Assembly (NCBI GenBank): GCA_963692465.1
Contig: OY829943.1
Coordinates: 930,001 to 994,000 of the forward strand
Direction: 5' to 3'
Length of the DNA: 64,000 nt
Source of the DNA: JAUZOB01 sp963692465
GTDB lineage: Bacteria; Bacteroidota; Bacteroidia; Bacteroidales; Prolixibacteraceae
Shown: one piece after another, positions 47,906-57,832 of the stretch
Layout: the number at the start of each line of letters is the position of its first letter
Numbering within the stretch: the stretch's first letter is position 1
Made by a program: the position numbers and the translations under genes
The notes under the pieces: generated by a model
Told to the model about the DNA's origin: nothing
What the model saw: only the letters and a program-made list of their open reading frames with translations
The model's database searches: none

Positions 47906-49725
47906 TTACTTCGATAATACTTCTCAAAAACAGCAATAATCTTTTTCTGTAATTCCGTATTTTCATAAGTCCCTCTAAAATCTAAAGAGTGCGGTCCGTA
48001 AGCTAACACCGGAACCATAATCGCCGTATGATCATTGGTACTGAAATTTCCCAGAATCATTCCGGTTTTTAAATTACCATCCAGCAACGAAATTCCTCCG
48101 GTTTCATGATCAGCAGTAACAAGAACGAGTGTCTCACCATTTTGATCGGCAAATTGTAACGCCTTAGAGACAACCTGATCAAAGTCGAGCGTTTCACGAA
48201 CCACATATTCCAAATCGTTGGCATGTCCGCCGTAATCAATCTGAGCTCCTTCAAGCATCATAAAGAAACCCTGCGGTTTTTTAGATAATGTTTCGACAGC
48301 CTTCGTAAAAGACCGTGCAAGAAAGTCTTTCCTTCCCTTTTTCATGGACACAACGGACTGATCATCGAGAATAACCATTTTATCAGAACGAACTTCATTG
48401 ATACTATCAAAATGAGTGACAATCTGGTATCCTTTATCACGGAGAGCAGGGAAAAGATCTCTTCCGTCCTTGCGATGACTGAAGGCCCCGGGATTCCCTC
48501 CGATCAGGATAGAAACTGGACTTTCAAGAAAGTCAGCAGCTATTTCTTCACTCATTCCCCGATCAGGCTGATGAGCGTAAAAGACGGCAGGAGTTGCATC
48601 GGTAATATCGCCGGCACTGATTACAGCCGAAGAGATCCCATATTTAGTAATAATCTCCGGGATGTCGGGACGTTTTTCTCCCCGGGCATTTATTCCGATA
48701 TTCCGATTATTTGCTTTTTCGCCAATTGCATAAGCCGTACCGGAAGCTGCAGAATCGGTCACATAATCATCTGCCGGGAAAGTTTTAATGAGTCCCATAT
48801 TTTTGAAATTAGCCATCTCAAGCAAGCCGCGATTAGCTGTATAAGCTGTATTCCACTGTGCCAGTCCCATACCATCGCCAATGAGCAGAATAATATTCTT
48901 CACCCGGCTCAACCGATCGTCATTGCGATAAGTCGGCTGATAAGGCACATAAAATTCGGCATTTTGATATTTATGTTTAGGTAATCCGGCAATAAACGTA
49001 GCACATTCGTATACATGATCGGTTCCGATAAAGTCCACGCCCAAGTCCATTAGTTTACACCATGTGTTCACCTCATCGCCGGCATCCCAAAAGCGGACCG
49101 GTTTGCCAAGAGCATGAGCTTTCTCTATCAGGCTTACCACTTTGACTTTCTCTTCAGGAACCATATTTTCCTTCCCATGCCATGAAGTATATTTTAATAA
49201 ATCAGCACTCAGCACGCCAACTCTTTTGAGCGCATCAGAAGTATAATTTACATCAAGGTCGCCGTCGAAATCAACTATCTCATCGTATTTAGAAAAATCC
49301 TCCGGAGCTGGGATGTTACCTGTCACCACAACATGAACCACATCACGATTAAACACTTCCGGATAATTTTTCAACTTAGAGATCAACAGGTCGAGAGTCG
49401 GTTGGCATTCCGATTTTAATTCGACCAGAAGTTGCAATTTGTGCAATTTGTGATCTTTTACCAAGTTCACAATTGGTTCGAGGTATTCCGATTCAAGCGT
49501 ATTCTTATTGATTTCTTCATGGGTGTGAGCGACAAAAAGCTGGTTATCCACATCAAAGACATCTGCCTCAACAGAACCGACCCCTTTGGATATAGCCTGC
49601 CATAAAGGAATAGACTGCTGATAGTCGTTATGCGAATGAATATTTTTGACCGTATATTCCTTGGGTTGAGCACTAAGAACTCCAACCATTAAGGACGCGA
49701 AAAAGAAAACAATTATTTTTTTCAT
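47899..49725 (-). CDS. fusion of GDPD/PI-PLC-like phosphodiesterase and alkaline phosphatase
   Basis: About 608 residues from the ATG at 49725. A cleavable signal (ending VGVLSA) exports it. The first domain (about 25-260) has the phosphodiesterase TIM-barrel marks: NIHSHNDYQQSIPLWQAIS, SVEADVFDVDNQLFVAHTH (the Glu-Asp and His used by GDPD/PI-PLC enzymes), LQLLVELK and a closing DFIGTDHV. The second (about 280-600) is alkaline phosphatase: NIILLIGDGMGLAQWNTA, the nucleophile in TDSAASGTAYAIG, EGAQIDYGGHANDL and VTADHETGGIS, with metal ligands intact. Cutting a phosphodiester and then the monoester would release phosphate. It lies 123 bp after susD of locus C, behind a weak hairpin. The family calls are firm; the substrate is inferred. 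Confidence 0.9.
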   Translation of the reverse strand: MKKIIVFFFASLMVGVLSAQPKEYTVKNIHSHNDYQQSIPLWQAISKGVGSVEADVFDVDNQLFVAHTHEEINKNTLESEYLEPIVNLVKDHKLHKLQLLVELKSECQPTLDLLISKLKNYPEVFNRDVVHVVVTGNIPAPEDFSKYDEIVDFDGDLDVNYTSDALKRVGVLSADLLKYTSWHGKENMVPEEKVKVVSLIEKAHALGKPVRFWDAGDEVNTWCKLMDLGVDFIGTDHVYECATFIAGLPKHKYQNAEFYVPYQPTYRNDDRLSRVKNIILLIGDGMGLAQWNTAYTANRGLLEMANFKNMGLIKTFPADDYVTDSAASGTAYAIGEKANNRNIGINARGEKRPDIPEIITKYGISSAVISAGDITDATPAVFYAHQPDRGMSEEIAADFLESPVSILIGGNPGAFSHRKDGRDLFPALRDKGYQIVTHFDSINEVRSDKMVILDDQSVVSMKKGRKDFLARSFTKAVETLSKKPQGFFMMLEGAQIDYGGHANDLEYVVRETLDFDQVVSKALQFADQNGETLVLVTADHETGGISLLDGNLKTGMILGNFSTNDHTAIMVPVLAYGPHSLDFRGTYENTELQKKIIAVFEKYYRSKR

Positions 49726-49743
49726 CTTAATTTGATTAATAAA

Positions 49744-49775
49744 CAAGGGACTTCAAAAAGAGAAGCCCCTTGAGA
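49744..49775 (-). terminator. hairpin between susD and the phosphatase fusion gene
   Basis: CAAGGGACTTC and GAAGCCCCTTG pair over 11 positions with one mismatch and a 7-nt loop. On the minus strand it is followed by TTTATT. It may reduce transcription into the fusion gene, rather than end it. Confidence 0.45.
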
Positions 49776-49848
49776 AAAATAAACAGGGATAATCAAATAA
49801 AAAGAGAATGGGACTCTTTCAATAACAGGTAGTGTTGTATATGCTCCA

Positions 49849-51408
49849 TTAATATCCTGCGTTTTGTTTCAATACCTTACTGGTAGCTATTTGCTGAGGA
49901 GGAATAGGCCATACGGCATTTTTCACCGGATCAAAAGTCCGTGCCGGCCATGCAACACTTATAACATAAGGCGAATTCGGGTTAGATTGATCGGTATGTG
50001 CTCTTCCGTGCAATGGCAGAGCATAAGCTTTTTGCGCATCACCCCAGCGAACAAGGTCGAAGTGACGATCAGCCCATTCTCCGGCAAATTCAACTCTACG
50101 TTCATGCTTTATATCAGCCATCGTTGCATTCTTCTTAAGAGGAAGTCCTGCTCTGATCCGAACAGTATTAAGAGCATCATCTCCATTTTGTCCCTGCATA
50201 ATCTGGGCTTCAGCTTTGAACAGATAAATCTCAGCATAGCGAATCAACGGGATATTCAACCGGGTTGTCGGTTCATCACCCGACGGATTGATCACTTTAT
50301 TTCCAACCGGATCCGGTCCGCTAAACGGATCCATGAATTTCCGAAACTGAAAACCAGTCAGGCTGTTGGTTGAATAATACTGACGATCGCTACCCCAGAA
50401 TTGGAAATGATCACCGAATTTCAAGATTGTTGCTTCACGGCGAGGATCACCAGCTTCGAATTCATCATACAGTTCCTCAGTCGGTTGCCAGTAACCCCAG
50501 CCATTATAAATACCCCATCCTTTATTTTCAAGAAATACAGAAGGGGTAATAGACCCTTGTTCATTATTACTAACAAAAGACCAGATATATTCAGAGCTCC
50601 AATTATTAGCTATTTTAAATACATCGGTATAATTGGAAAGTAATTGATGTTTCCCGCTATTAATAATAGAATCACAATAGGTGACTACCTGTTTATAGCT
50701 TGAGGGATCATATTGTGCATTGTACAAAGAAGCCTTTGCAATATAAGCCCAGCAAGCGGTCTTGTGTGCACGTCCATAGTCGGTAGGATCAAGCTGATCA
50801 AAATAAGGGAGAAGGCTTGCAGCCTTTTTGAACTCATCGATGCAGTACAAATAATTAGCACTTACATTTTTTGCTCTCGGCTGATCAAGTGAATCAAGCG
50901 GTGTGGTTTCTTTGACAATAGGAATACCGGCCCGATTATCTCCATAACGGGGAGCTAACCACATATAAGCCCAAGCTCTCATAAAATGAGCTTGACCTAA
51001 TACTCGATTCTTCGTACTCGTTGAAATGTCCATCGACGGCACATTCTTCAAAATATCATTGGCCCGCTTTACAATCTGATACATTGTCGGCCAGTTCTGA
51101 TTGGTATAACTGTTACTTCCGTCATCCGTGAAATTCTTCATATTGATGGCCTGAGCTTTATTTCGTCCCACGACCATGTCATCGCTGGCATCAAGATACC
51201 ACATGAAACCACGACCAACGACTTCGTCATTTGTCAACAGTGAATAAAGAGAATTTGATGCAAGAATCGCATCGTTTTCCGTTTGCCAGAAGTTCTGCGA
51301 AGAAGGAGCTCCGTAAGGTTTTTTGTCCAGGAAGTCCTGACTGCAACTACTCATAAAAGCCGTTGTTGCCAATAGGAACAGGACACCAATATATTTATTT
51401 AGTTTCAT
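49849..51408 (-). CDS. SusD/RagB-family lipoprotein (locus C)
   Basis: A 519-residue lipoprotein with the lipobox FMSSC (Cys near 22) and typical start SQDFLDKKPYGAPSSQNFWQTENDA. SusD helices appear as LGQAHFMRAWAYMWLAPRYGDNRAGIPIV, and the C-terminal section has PLIRYAEIYLFKAEAQIMQGQ, IKHERRVEFAGEWADRHFDLVRWGDA and the terminal VLKQNAGY. It pairs with the SusC 29 bp upstream. This SusD lies in the more 'canonical' length range (about 520). Its neighbour is the phosphodiesterase-phosphatase, which hints that the bound ligand may be phosphorylated. Confidence 0.95.
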   Translation of the reverse strand: MKLNKYIGVLFLLATTAFMSSCSQDFLDKKPYGAPSSQNFWQTENDAILASNSLYSLLTNDEVVGRGFMWYLDASDDMVVGRNKAQAINMKNFTDDGSNSYTNQNWPTMYQIVKRANDILKNVPSMDISTSTKNRVLGQAHFMRAWAYMWLAPRYGDNRAGIPIVKETTPLDSLDQPRAKNVSANYLYCIDEFKKAASLLPYFDQLDPTDYGRAHKTACWAYIAKASLYNAQYDPSSYKQVVTYCDSIINSGKHQLLSNYTDVFKIANNWSSEYIWSFVSNNEQGSITPSVFLENKGWGIYNGWGYWQPTEELYDEFEAGDPRREATILKFGDHFQFWGSDRQYYSTNSLTGFQFRKFMDPFSGPDPVGNKVINPSGDEPTTRLNIPLIRYAEIYLFKAEAQIMQGQNGDDALNTVRIRAGLPLKKNATMADIKHERRVEFAGEWADRHFDLVRWGDAQKAYALPLHGRAHTDQSNPNSPYVISVAWPARTFDPVKNAVWPIPPQQIATSKVLKQNAGY

Positions 51409-51437
51409 TTTCTATATGATTTTAATTCATCTATTCG

Positions 51438-54400
51438 TTAAAAGCCAAGATTCAAACCGAAAGTGAAGATACGGGGTACCGGATAAGTTCCTCCGTCAAT
51501 ACCGTTTCCTCCGACTTCAGGATCCATTCCTGAATATTTGGTGATCGTAAAGAGATTTTCTGCACTGCAATAAACACGAAGATGAGCTTTCGGTGCATTA
51601 AGCTTTGCAAAAAGTGACTGAGGCAAGGTATAACCGATGGTCAGGTTCTTCATCCGGGCATAAGAGCCATCTTCCAGATACCAGTCGGAACAAGTTCCGA
51701 AGTTCTTATTCGGATCATCAGCACGAACAATTGGAATATTGGAATTGGTATTCGTTGCCGACCATGCATTCAAAATTTCGCGGGACATGTTATATCCTTG
51801 CACACTGGCATCAAGAGTTGAATTCTTAAAGGCATTGAAGATCTTCACCCCCTGTATGCCCTGAAGTTGAAACGACAGATCAAAATTCTTATAGGAAAAA
51901 GTTCCGGTCAGTCCGTAAGTATACTTAGGAGCATAACTTCCCATATAAACACGGTCCTGATCGTTAATAATCCCATCCCCATTCTGATCAACAAATTTCA
52001 AGTCCCCTGCTTTAGCATTGGGTTCAATCCGAGTCCCGTTTTTGTCCACATAGGCAGCAGCCTCAGCATCGGTTTTAAAGATTCCGGCTGTTTTGACCAG
52101 ATAGTAAGAATACCATGGCTGGCCAACTGTTGAACGTAACGGAGTCAACACTCCTCGATACGTATCATCGTGAGCAATATATTGAAGAGGGCCAAGATCG
52201 GCAACTTCATTTTTATTCCTTGACACATTAACCCCGACACTATAATGGAAATCGCCGAAGTGATCGTTATAATCAACCGCTAACTCTAAGCCCTTATTGC
52301 TTACAGAACCAATATTTCCGTAAGGAGCATTTGAAATTCCTTCTGTCCCTGAAATAGGAAGTTGCTCTATTAGGTTCTTGGTTGTTTTGTTATAATAATC
52401 TCCCGTAATATTAATCTTTCCTTTTAGCAGTTCCATATCAAAACCCAAGTCTGTCTGTTCAGCCGTTTCCCATTTAAGAGCGGTATTGGCTACCGTATTC
52501 ATCGCCAAACCGGTTGTAACCGTTGCATCTTTGCCAAGCACAGCTGAACGTTCGGAGGTAAGTGTTATGTTGGAAGTGTAGGCACTAAGTGCTCCGACAT
52601 TTCCAACCTGTCCCCAGCTACCCCGGAATTTCAGTAGGCTGATTATATCCGAATGAAAAAATGGTTCGGACGAGATTTTCCATGCTCCGGAAAAGGCAGG
52701 GAAAGTTCCTCCGTTATTTTTGATATATAACTTGGATGTTTTATCATGACGCAGACTGGAAGTAAGGAAGTAGCGATCAGCATAACTGTATGAAAAACGG
52801 CCGAACCATGAATCGGAAGCTATTTCCGTACGGTCTTCCCATGGTTGCGACTTGGTCCAATCAGTTGCATTGACCAGATTACGAGCCCAGCTTGCTTCAT
52901 TCTGAAAACCGTAAGCAGTTAAACCGAATCCCCGTGTATTATTATAAGAAGAGGAGTAACCGGCAACCGCTGATACATTATGATCACCAAAGGCCCACTG
53001 ATAGTTCAGGGTGTTTTCCCACAACCAATTGTAATCGAATCCGGACTGCAATGTTCGGCTGTTGGAGTCATTTGGTTTACCTGGTTCCGTTATTTTTGGT
53101 GAAAAATCAGCATAATAGGAATCCTGTCCCTGAATCGTGTAAACAGACTTAGCACTTAATCCACGTAAGATATTCCAGTCAAGCGTCGAAGAAGAATGAA
53201 TTTTGCGAACCGGATTATAAATATCCTGACGAAGAAGCTGCGCTACAGGATTTAATATATCCCCATAAGATCCAGCATAAGGAGAATCGGCCGGTGCAAC
53301 ACCTCCAAAGTTTCCTTTTGAATCATAAACAGTAGCAGCAGGCGGCATATAGATTGCAGAAGCTACAATTCCGGTATATCCAGAGTTCGTGTTAGCCGAA
53401 TAGCCTTGCTTTTGGCTAAATTGAACCCACTGAGAGAAAGTAACATTCTTGCTTATTTTAAAATCAGCTAAGACTTTACCGCTAAAACTTTTCAGATAAG
53501 TATTCAAAAGAGTTCCCTGATTGTTATCGTACTCAAAAGAAGCGAGTGTTCTCATTTTATCACTTCCACCGGTAATAGAAACAGCAAGATGTTGTGTTTT
53601 ACCGGTACGGAAAACCTGATCAATCCAGTTGGTACGGGAAACCATGCCCCAGGGATTCTTAGTCGCATCGAAGGCAGCCGGTGCCGGTTGTCCGGAATTA
53701 AGAGCAGCCAGTGTTTTCACCTGAGCCATTTCCTGAGCATTACAGGCAGATGGAAGTTTCCATGCACTTTGAAATCCCTCATTAAAATTAGCACTAACCG
53801 AGATATCTCCCTGTTTGGCACGCTTCGTTGTAATTAAAATAACTCCGGCAGAACCCACATTCGAGCCATAGATCGCAGCAGATGCAGCATCTTTCAGTAC
53901 GGAGATACTTTCAATATCTTCGGCATTATACGGAGCATTCGGCACTCCGTCAACGACCCATAGAGGAGATTCCCCATTCCGGGAACCTTTTCCCCTAATC
54001 GTAACAATAGGGTCTGCGGTCGGATCACCACCTTGTTTTACTACGTTGACACCAGCAATACGTCCTTCGAGCATCTCGGCCCCACTGATCGACCGACTTT
54101 TTAGAAGATCAACATCTTTAATCGATGATACAGCAGTCGACAGGTCTTTCTTTTTCACCTGCCCATAACCAATCACTACTACATCGCTAAGTTGAGCGTT
54201 TTGTTCGACTAATGACACATGGATAACCGAGTGATTTCTGACCGTGACGGTCTGAGATTCATACCCAATAAAAGAGAATACGACTTGCGTATTTTCAGGA
54301 ACCCGATTAAAGACAAATGCTCCGTCAGAATCCGTAACAGTTCCTTGTGTTGTTCCCTTGACTAACACCGATACCCCTGATAGTGCAGCACCGGTTTTAC

Positions 54401-54500
54401 TGTCCGATACAATTCCTGTGACTCTTATGCTTTGCGCAACTCCAGCGAGGGAGAGCAAACAAAAGCAGAATACACATGCACTGACTAAAATTTGTTTCAT
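51438..54500 (-). CDS. SusC/RagA TonB-dependent transporter without STN domain (locus C)
   Basis: About 1020 residues from the ATG at 54500. The signal peptide (ending SLAGVAQ) leads directly into the carboxypeptidase-D-like domain (about 20-100, RVTGIVSDSKTGAALSGVSVLVKG). LSDVVVIGYGQVKKKDL follows, then the plug (PLWVVDGVPNAPYN, SVLKDAASAAIYGSNVGSAGV) and a barrel ending TFGLNLGF. Unlike the two other SusC proteins here it has no STN domain and no sigma-fecR pair beside it, so its regulation must differ. It forms the lidded importer with the SusD encoded next. Confidence 0.96.
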   Translation of the reverse strand: MKQILVSACVFCFCLLSLAGVAQSIRVTGIVSDSKTGAALSGVSVLVKGTTQGTVTDSDGAFVFNRVPENTQVVFSFIGYESQTVTVRNHSVIHVSLVEQNAQLSDVVVIGYGQVKKKDLSTAVSSIKDVDLLKSRSISGAEMLEGRIAGVNVVKQGGDPTADPIVTIRGKGSRNGESPLWVVDGVPNAPYNAEDIESISVLKDAASAAIYGSNVGSAGVILITTKRAKQGDISVSANFNEGFQSAWKLPSACNAQEMAQVKTLAALNSGQPAPAAFDATKNPWGMVSRTNWIDQVFRTGKTQHLAVSITGGSDKMRTLASFEYDNNQGTLLNTYLKSFSGKVLADFKISKNVTFSQWVQFSQKQGYSANTNSGYTGIVASAIYMPPAATVYDSKGNFGGVAPADSPYAGSYGDILNPVAQLLRQDIYNPVRKIHSSSTLDWNILRGLSAKSVYTIQGQDSYYADFSPKITEPGKPNDSNSRTLQSGFDYNWLWENTLNYQWAFGDHNVSAVAGYSSSYNNTRGFGLTAYGFQNEASWARNLVNATDWTKSQPWEDRTEIASDSWFGRFSYSYADRYFLTSSLRHDKTSKLYIKNNGGTFPAFSGAWKISSEPFFHSDIISLLKFRGSWGQVGNVGALSAYTSNITLTSERSAVLGKDATVTTGLAMNTVANTALKWETAEQTDLGFDMELLKGKINITGDYYNKTTKNLIEQLPISGTEGISNAPYGNIGSVSNKGLELAVDYNDHFGDFHYSVGVNVSRNKNEVADLGPLQYIAHDDTYRGVLTPLRSTVGQPWYSYYLVKTAGIFKTDAEAAAYVDKNGTRIEPNAKAGDLKFVDQNGDGIINDQDRVYMGSYAPKYTYGLTGTFSYKNFDLSFQLQGIQGVKIFNAFKNSTLDASVQGYNMSREILNAWSATNTNSNIPIVRADDPNKNFGTCSDWYLEDGSYARMKNLTIGYTLPQSLFAKLNAPKAHLRVYCSAENLFTITKYSGMDPEVGGNGIDGGTYPVPRIFTFGLNLGF

Positions 54501-54835
54501 ATACTTATTGCTTCTTGATTTCAAGCACAAGGTTAGTCAGTGAATATTGCCTGTTCCTTAACGGCTATTTATTAATTTATGTTTAAATCATAAAAATAGA
54601 ATTAAAGCGAAAAAGGCCGCATAAAGAGGTCTTCTTCCTGAATATATACACGTTACCCCTAAAAAATCAGAAACAAATGGATTAAAAAACCATTAAGAGT
54701 CCATAAAACCTTTAACATGTGTTAAGAAATATTTAGGAAAAGAGTAACAAGGCTTCCTCTTGTGTCTTCTCCGGTCAGAAAAGAGACCATGAAGAAATTC
54801 GGATAGAAATTAAATAGGACAAAAAGAGGACTCGT
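54501..54835. other. 335-bp gene-free gap upstream of locus C
   Basis: AT-rich. It must contain the locus C promoter; the best candidate is TAACCTTG (54528-54535, minus strand; one mismatch from TAnnTTTG), without a clear -33 element. No hairpin or operator stands out. Confidence 0.4.
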
Positions 54836-56116
54836 TTATTGTTCGTATAAGTGTTTCTCGAAAGTCTCTTTTAGGGATAATCTTCGTAGAACAGGTATTT
54901 TGGCTGCGACGGTTGCAACCACGATCAATGTCATGGCTCCGCCAAAAATAACAGAAGGAATAAGTTTCATGAAACGCGCGGCGACCCCGGATTCAAAGGC
55001 CCCCAGTTCATTGGATGATCCGATAAAGATACTGTTTACCGCCGCAACACGTCCCCGCATCTCATCAGGAGTAAAGATCTGCAAAATACTTTGTCTGATT
55101 ACAACGCTCACATTGTCAAATGCACCACTAAACGCAAGTACCGCAACTGAAAGCAAAAAGCTTTTCGACAGAGCAAAAACAATCATACAAATTCCAAATC
55201 CGGCAACGCAAAATAAAAGTAACGGACCGGTTCTTTTTAATGGCGGATGAAATGCAAGATAAACAGACATTAATATTGCACCAATAGCCGGACTGGAACG
55301 CAATATTCCTAATCCTTCGGGACCAACTTTTAAAATATCGGATGCGAAAGCCGGCAGCAATGCTACGGCTCCACCAAAAAGGACAGCAAACATATCCAAA
55401 GAAAAAGCACCCAACAGAATCTTTTTCTCAAAAACAAAGCTTATCCCGTCTCGAATATGCACAAAGATATTCTCTCCTTTTGCAACAACAGGAACCGCAA
55501 TAACGGCTTTTATTTTTGTAACCAAAAAGATAGATAAAGACAACAACAAAAAGACAACAACATAAGCTGGGACCACTCCGCCAAAGCCATAAATCAATCC
55601 TCCGATTGCCGGACCGAAAACAGCCCCCAATTGCCAACCGGTACTTCCCCATGTTGCTATTCGGGGTAAATATTCCCGTTCGGCCAACTGCCCCATAAGA
55701 GCAGTTTGGGCCGGCATCAAGATTCCCCTTACCAATCCTGAAAAAAAGACCGTTATAAATATGGGAAAGGTTCCCAGCAGATGATAACAATTCAGCACGG
55801 GAATACTATAAACGATCAGGATAGCCGATCCAAGCAGCAACAGCAATGTGGTATATTTAATAATCTTCTTCCGATCCCATATATCTGCAAAATGACCGGC
55901 AAAAAGAGCAATACTTACTTGTGGAATCACTTCCGTCAGTCCGATCATCCCGAGCGACAAGACATCTTTCGTAAGGCTATACAACTGCCAACCAACAATA
56001 ATCGACTGCATCAGTGTTGCGGTAGTCATTACAAACCGATAAGCAAGAAACGAACGAACACTTTCCATTCGCATTACATCAAAAGCATCATCCGAAAAGA
56101 GACTCTTTAATCGCAT
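54836..56116 (-). CDS. MFS transporter (MFS_3/EntS-like exporter)
   Basis: A 426-residue inner-membrane protein with about 12 hydrophobic helices. N-terminal: LAYRFVMTTATLMQSIIVGWQLYSLT, then the MFS loop signature GHFADIWDRKKII between helices 2 and 3. The second half has NVSVVIRQSILQIFTPDEMRGRVAAVNSIFIGSSNELGAFESG, typical of the MFS_3 'transmembrane secretion effector' group that includes the enterobactin exporter. Substrate unknown. It lies 161 bp downstream of another MFS_3 gene in the same direction; the two may be an old duplication, yet are strongly diverged. Confidence 0.9.
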   Translation of the reverse strand: MRLKSLFSDDAFDVMRMESVRSFLAYRFVMTTATLMQSIIVGWQLYSLTKDVLSLGMIGLTEVIPQVSIALFAGHFADIWDRKKIIKYTTLLLLLGSAILIVYSIPVLNCYHLLGTFPIFITVFFSGLVRGILMPAQTALMGQLAEREYLPRIATWGSTGWQLGAVFGPAIGGLIYGFGGVVPAYVVVFLLLSLSIFLVTKIKAVIAVPVVAKGENIFVHIRDGISFVFEKKILLGAFSLDMFAVLFGGAVALLPAFASDILKVGPEGLGILRSSPAIGAILMSVYLAFHPPLKRTGPLLLFCVAGFGICMIVFALSKSFLLSVAVLAFSGAFDNVSVVIRQSILQIFTPDEMRGRVAAVNSIFIGSSNELGAFESGVAARFMKLIPSVIFGGAMTLIVVATVAAKIPVLRRLSLKETFEKHLYEQ

Positions 56117-56277
56117 ATAATTTTTTTCTACCTATTAGTTCTCAGTCTATTTACTTTTACAATATTGAATCGTTTATTCCAATCGTTATACTTCGCGGAT
56201 TCGCTTTCTTCCATTTAATCTATTTATTCCTCACTATAATCTGCTTTACTCGCTTCAAGAACTCATAATGTGAGGTT

Positions 56278-57504
56278 CTATACGACAACCTTTTTTTTTG
56301 TCTTTTTCCGAATGAGAGAGTGAGAGAATACCATTGCAATAATCAGAGCCAAAATTCCTTCAACTAAAATAGTATCCGGAGCACCCACATATTGAGATAC
56401 AGCACCAACCAGGAGTCCTCCAATAGGCATCATCCCCATAAAAGCCATTGCATAGTAACTAATCACACGCCCCCGCATTGAGGGATGAACCGTGGTCTGT
56501 ATAATTGTGTTGCTAATTGTTGTCTGTGACATCATTCCGAAACCTGCAGCCATTGCAAAAACAAGCGCGACAGGCAAAATTGAGGTATGAGAAAATAAGA
56601 TTAGTCCCACGCCAAAAATCAAAGTATTAATAAACAAGATCTTCCGCAAATTGCTACGATTCTTCAACGATGCGAGGAAGATCGCACCCAACAAAGCCCC
56701 CAGTCCGATCGCACTGTTCAGATATCCGAAAGTAGTCGCATTCCCTTTAAAAATAACTTTGGCATAAACAGGCAACAAGGTATTAAACGGAGTAACCAAC
56801 AGACTCATTACAGCCAACATAAGTATAACCAACGCAATTGATGGGGTATGTTTCAAATACGACATTCCTTCACGAAACTCACCCAACATATCTTTCTTGC
56901 GAGCAGGCATGGCAGAATGTTCCAATCTCATTAATAATAAAGAGCCAATAACTGCAACAAAACTGGCAGCATTCAAGGCAAAGCAAAAGCCATCGCCTAG
57001 TTTTTCCAATACAAAACCGGAAATCGCCGGGCCAACCAGCCGGGCCATATTAACCATAGAAGAATTGAGTGCAATAGCATTCGGAAGGTCATCTTCCGAA
57101 TCGACCATTTCGTAAACGAGAGCTTGCCGGGCCGGTAAATCGAATGCATTAATCACCCCTAATATTGTTCCTAATCCAATAATTTCCCAAACGTTAGCAA
57201 CATGCAGCAACACCAGCACGGCCAGGATCAGAGCCTGTATCATTGATGCAATCTGCGTTGCCAATAGCACCTTGTATCGGTCATACCGATCGGAGACAAC
57301 ACCACCCCAGACAGATAAAATAAAAGAAGGAAATTGTCCGGCAAAAATCGCCAGTCCCAGCATAAAGGTAGAATGAGTCATGGAATAGACAACCCAACTT
57401 ACAGCTGTACGCTGCATCCACGTCCCGATTAACGAGACAGACTGACCAGAAAAAAACAGTTGATAATTACGACTTTTAAATGCTCTGAACGTGTTTATAT
57501 TCAT
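56278..57504 (-). CDS. MFS transporter (MFS_3/EntS-like exporter)
   Basis: A 408-residue inner-membrane protein with about 12 helices. It starts FRAFKSRNYQLFFSGQSVSLIGTWMQRTAVSWVVYS, the usual MFS_3 beginning; VVSDRYDRYKVLLATQ is the helix 2-3 loop motif; helix 4-5 region has VINAFDLPARQALVYEMVDSEDDLPNAIALNSSMVNMARLVGPAISGFV, also characteristic. The second half has PSMRGRVISYYAMAFMGMMPIGGLLVGAVSQYVG. Likely a drug or siderophore-like exporter. Divergent from cobO; the 328-bp gap carries the cobO promoter. Confidence 0.92.
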   Translation of the reverse strand: MNINTFRAFKSRNYQLFFSGQSVSLIGTWMQRTAVSWVVYSMTHSTFMLGLAIFAGQFPSFILSVWGGVVSDRYDRYKVLLATQIASMIQALILAVLVLLHVANVWEIIGLGTILGVINAFDLPARQALVYEMVDSEDDLPNAIALNSSMVNMARLVGPAISGFVLEKLGDGFCFALNAASFVAVIGSLLLMRLEHSAMPARKKDMLGEFREGMSYLKHTPSIALVILMLAVMSLLVTPFNTLLPVYAKVIFKGNATTFGYLNSAIGLGALLGAIFLASLKNRSNLRKILFINTLIFGVGLILFSHTSILPVALVFAMAAGFGMMSQTTISNTIIQTTVHPSMRGRVISYYAMAFMGMMPIGGLLVGAVSQYVGAPDTILVEGILALIIAMVFSHSLIRKKTKKKVVV

Positions 57505-57712
57505 TCAATTCTAAATATCTTGCAATCAATATGAATAACCTGCCTCTCAACAGAACTTACTTCATATTCTTTTCTCCATTCTCAACTACAAAAATAGGAA
57601 AATAACCTGTTTTATCGTTGATTCGGGGTACGCTTCCTCAAACCACCCTTTCGAATTAACATTTTGTTTTAAATAATCAACAGAGGAAATCTTCGTTATC
57701 GTATAACAAGAC

Positions 57713-57742
57713 TTTGCCAAAATTTGTTTTTTCCTAATTTTG
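57713..57742 (+). promoter_or_regulatory. cobO promoter
   Basis: TTTG (57713-57716), an 18-bp spacer, then TAATTTTG (57735-57742), a full TAnnTTTG match, 90 bp before the cobO start. The remaining part of the 328-bp gap shows no cobalamin riboswitch core. Confidence 0.6.
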
Positions 57743-57832
57743 TATAGCATCTTTCATCAACAGGAAAAAGAAGAAGGCTCAGTGATGTTTGATATCAGAC
57801 AACACTAAGATCTACCCAATAACTCAGAAACA

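Noticed and set aside
57505..57832. Cobalamin riboswitch ahead of cobO
   Set aside because: The expected B12-box core is not seen; only a standard promoter is present.
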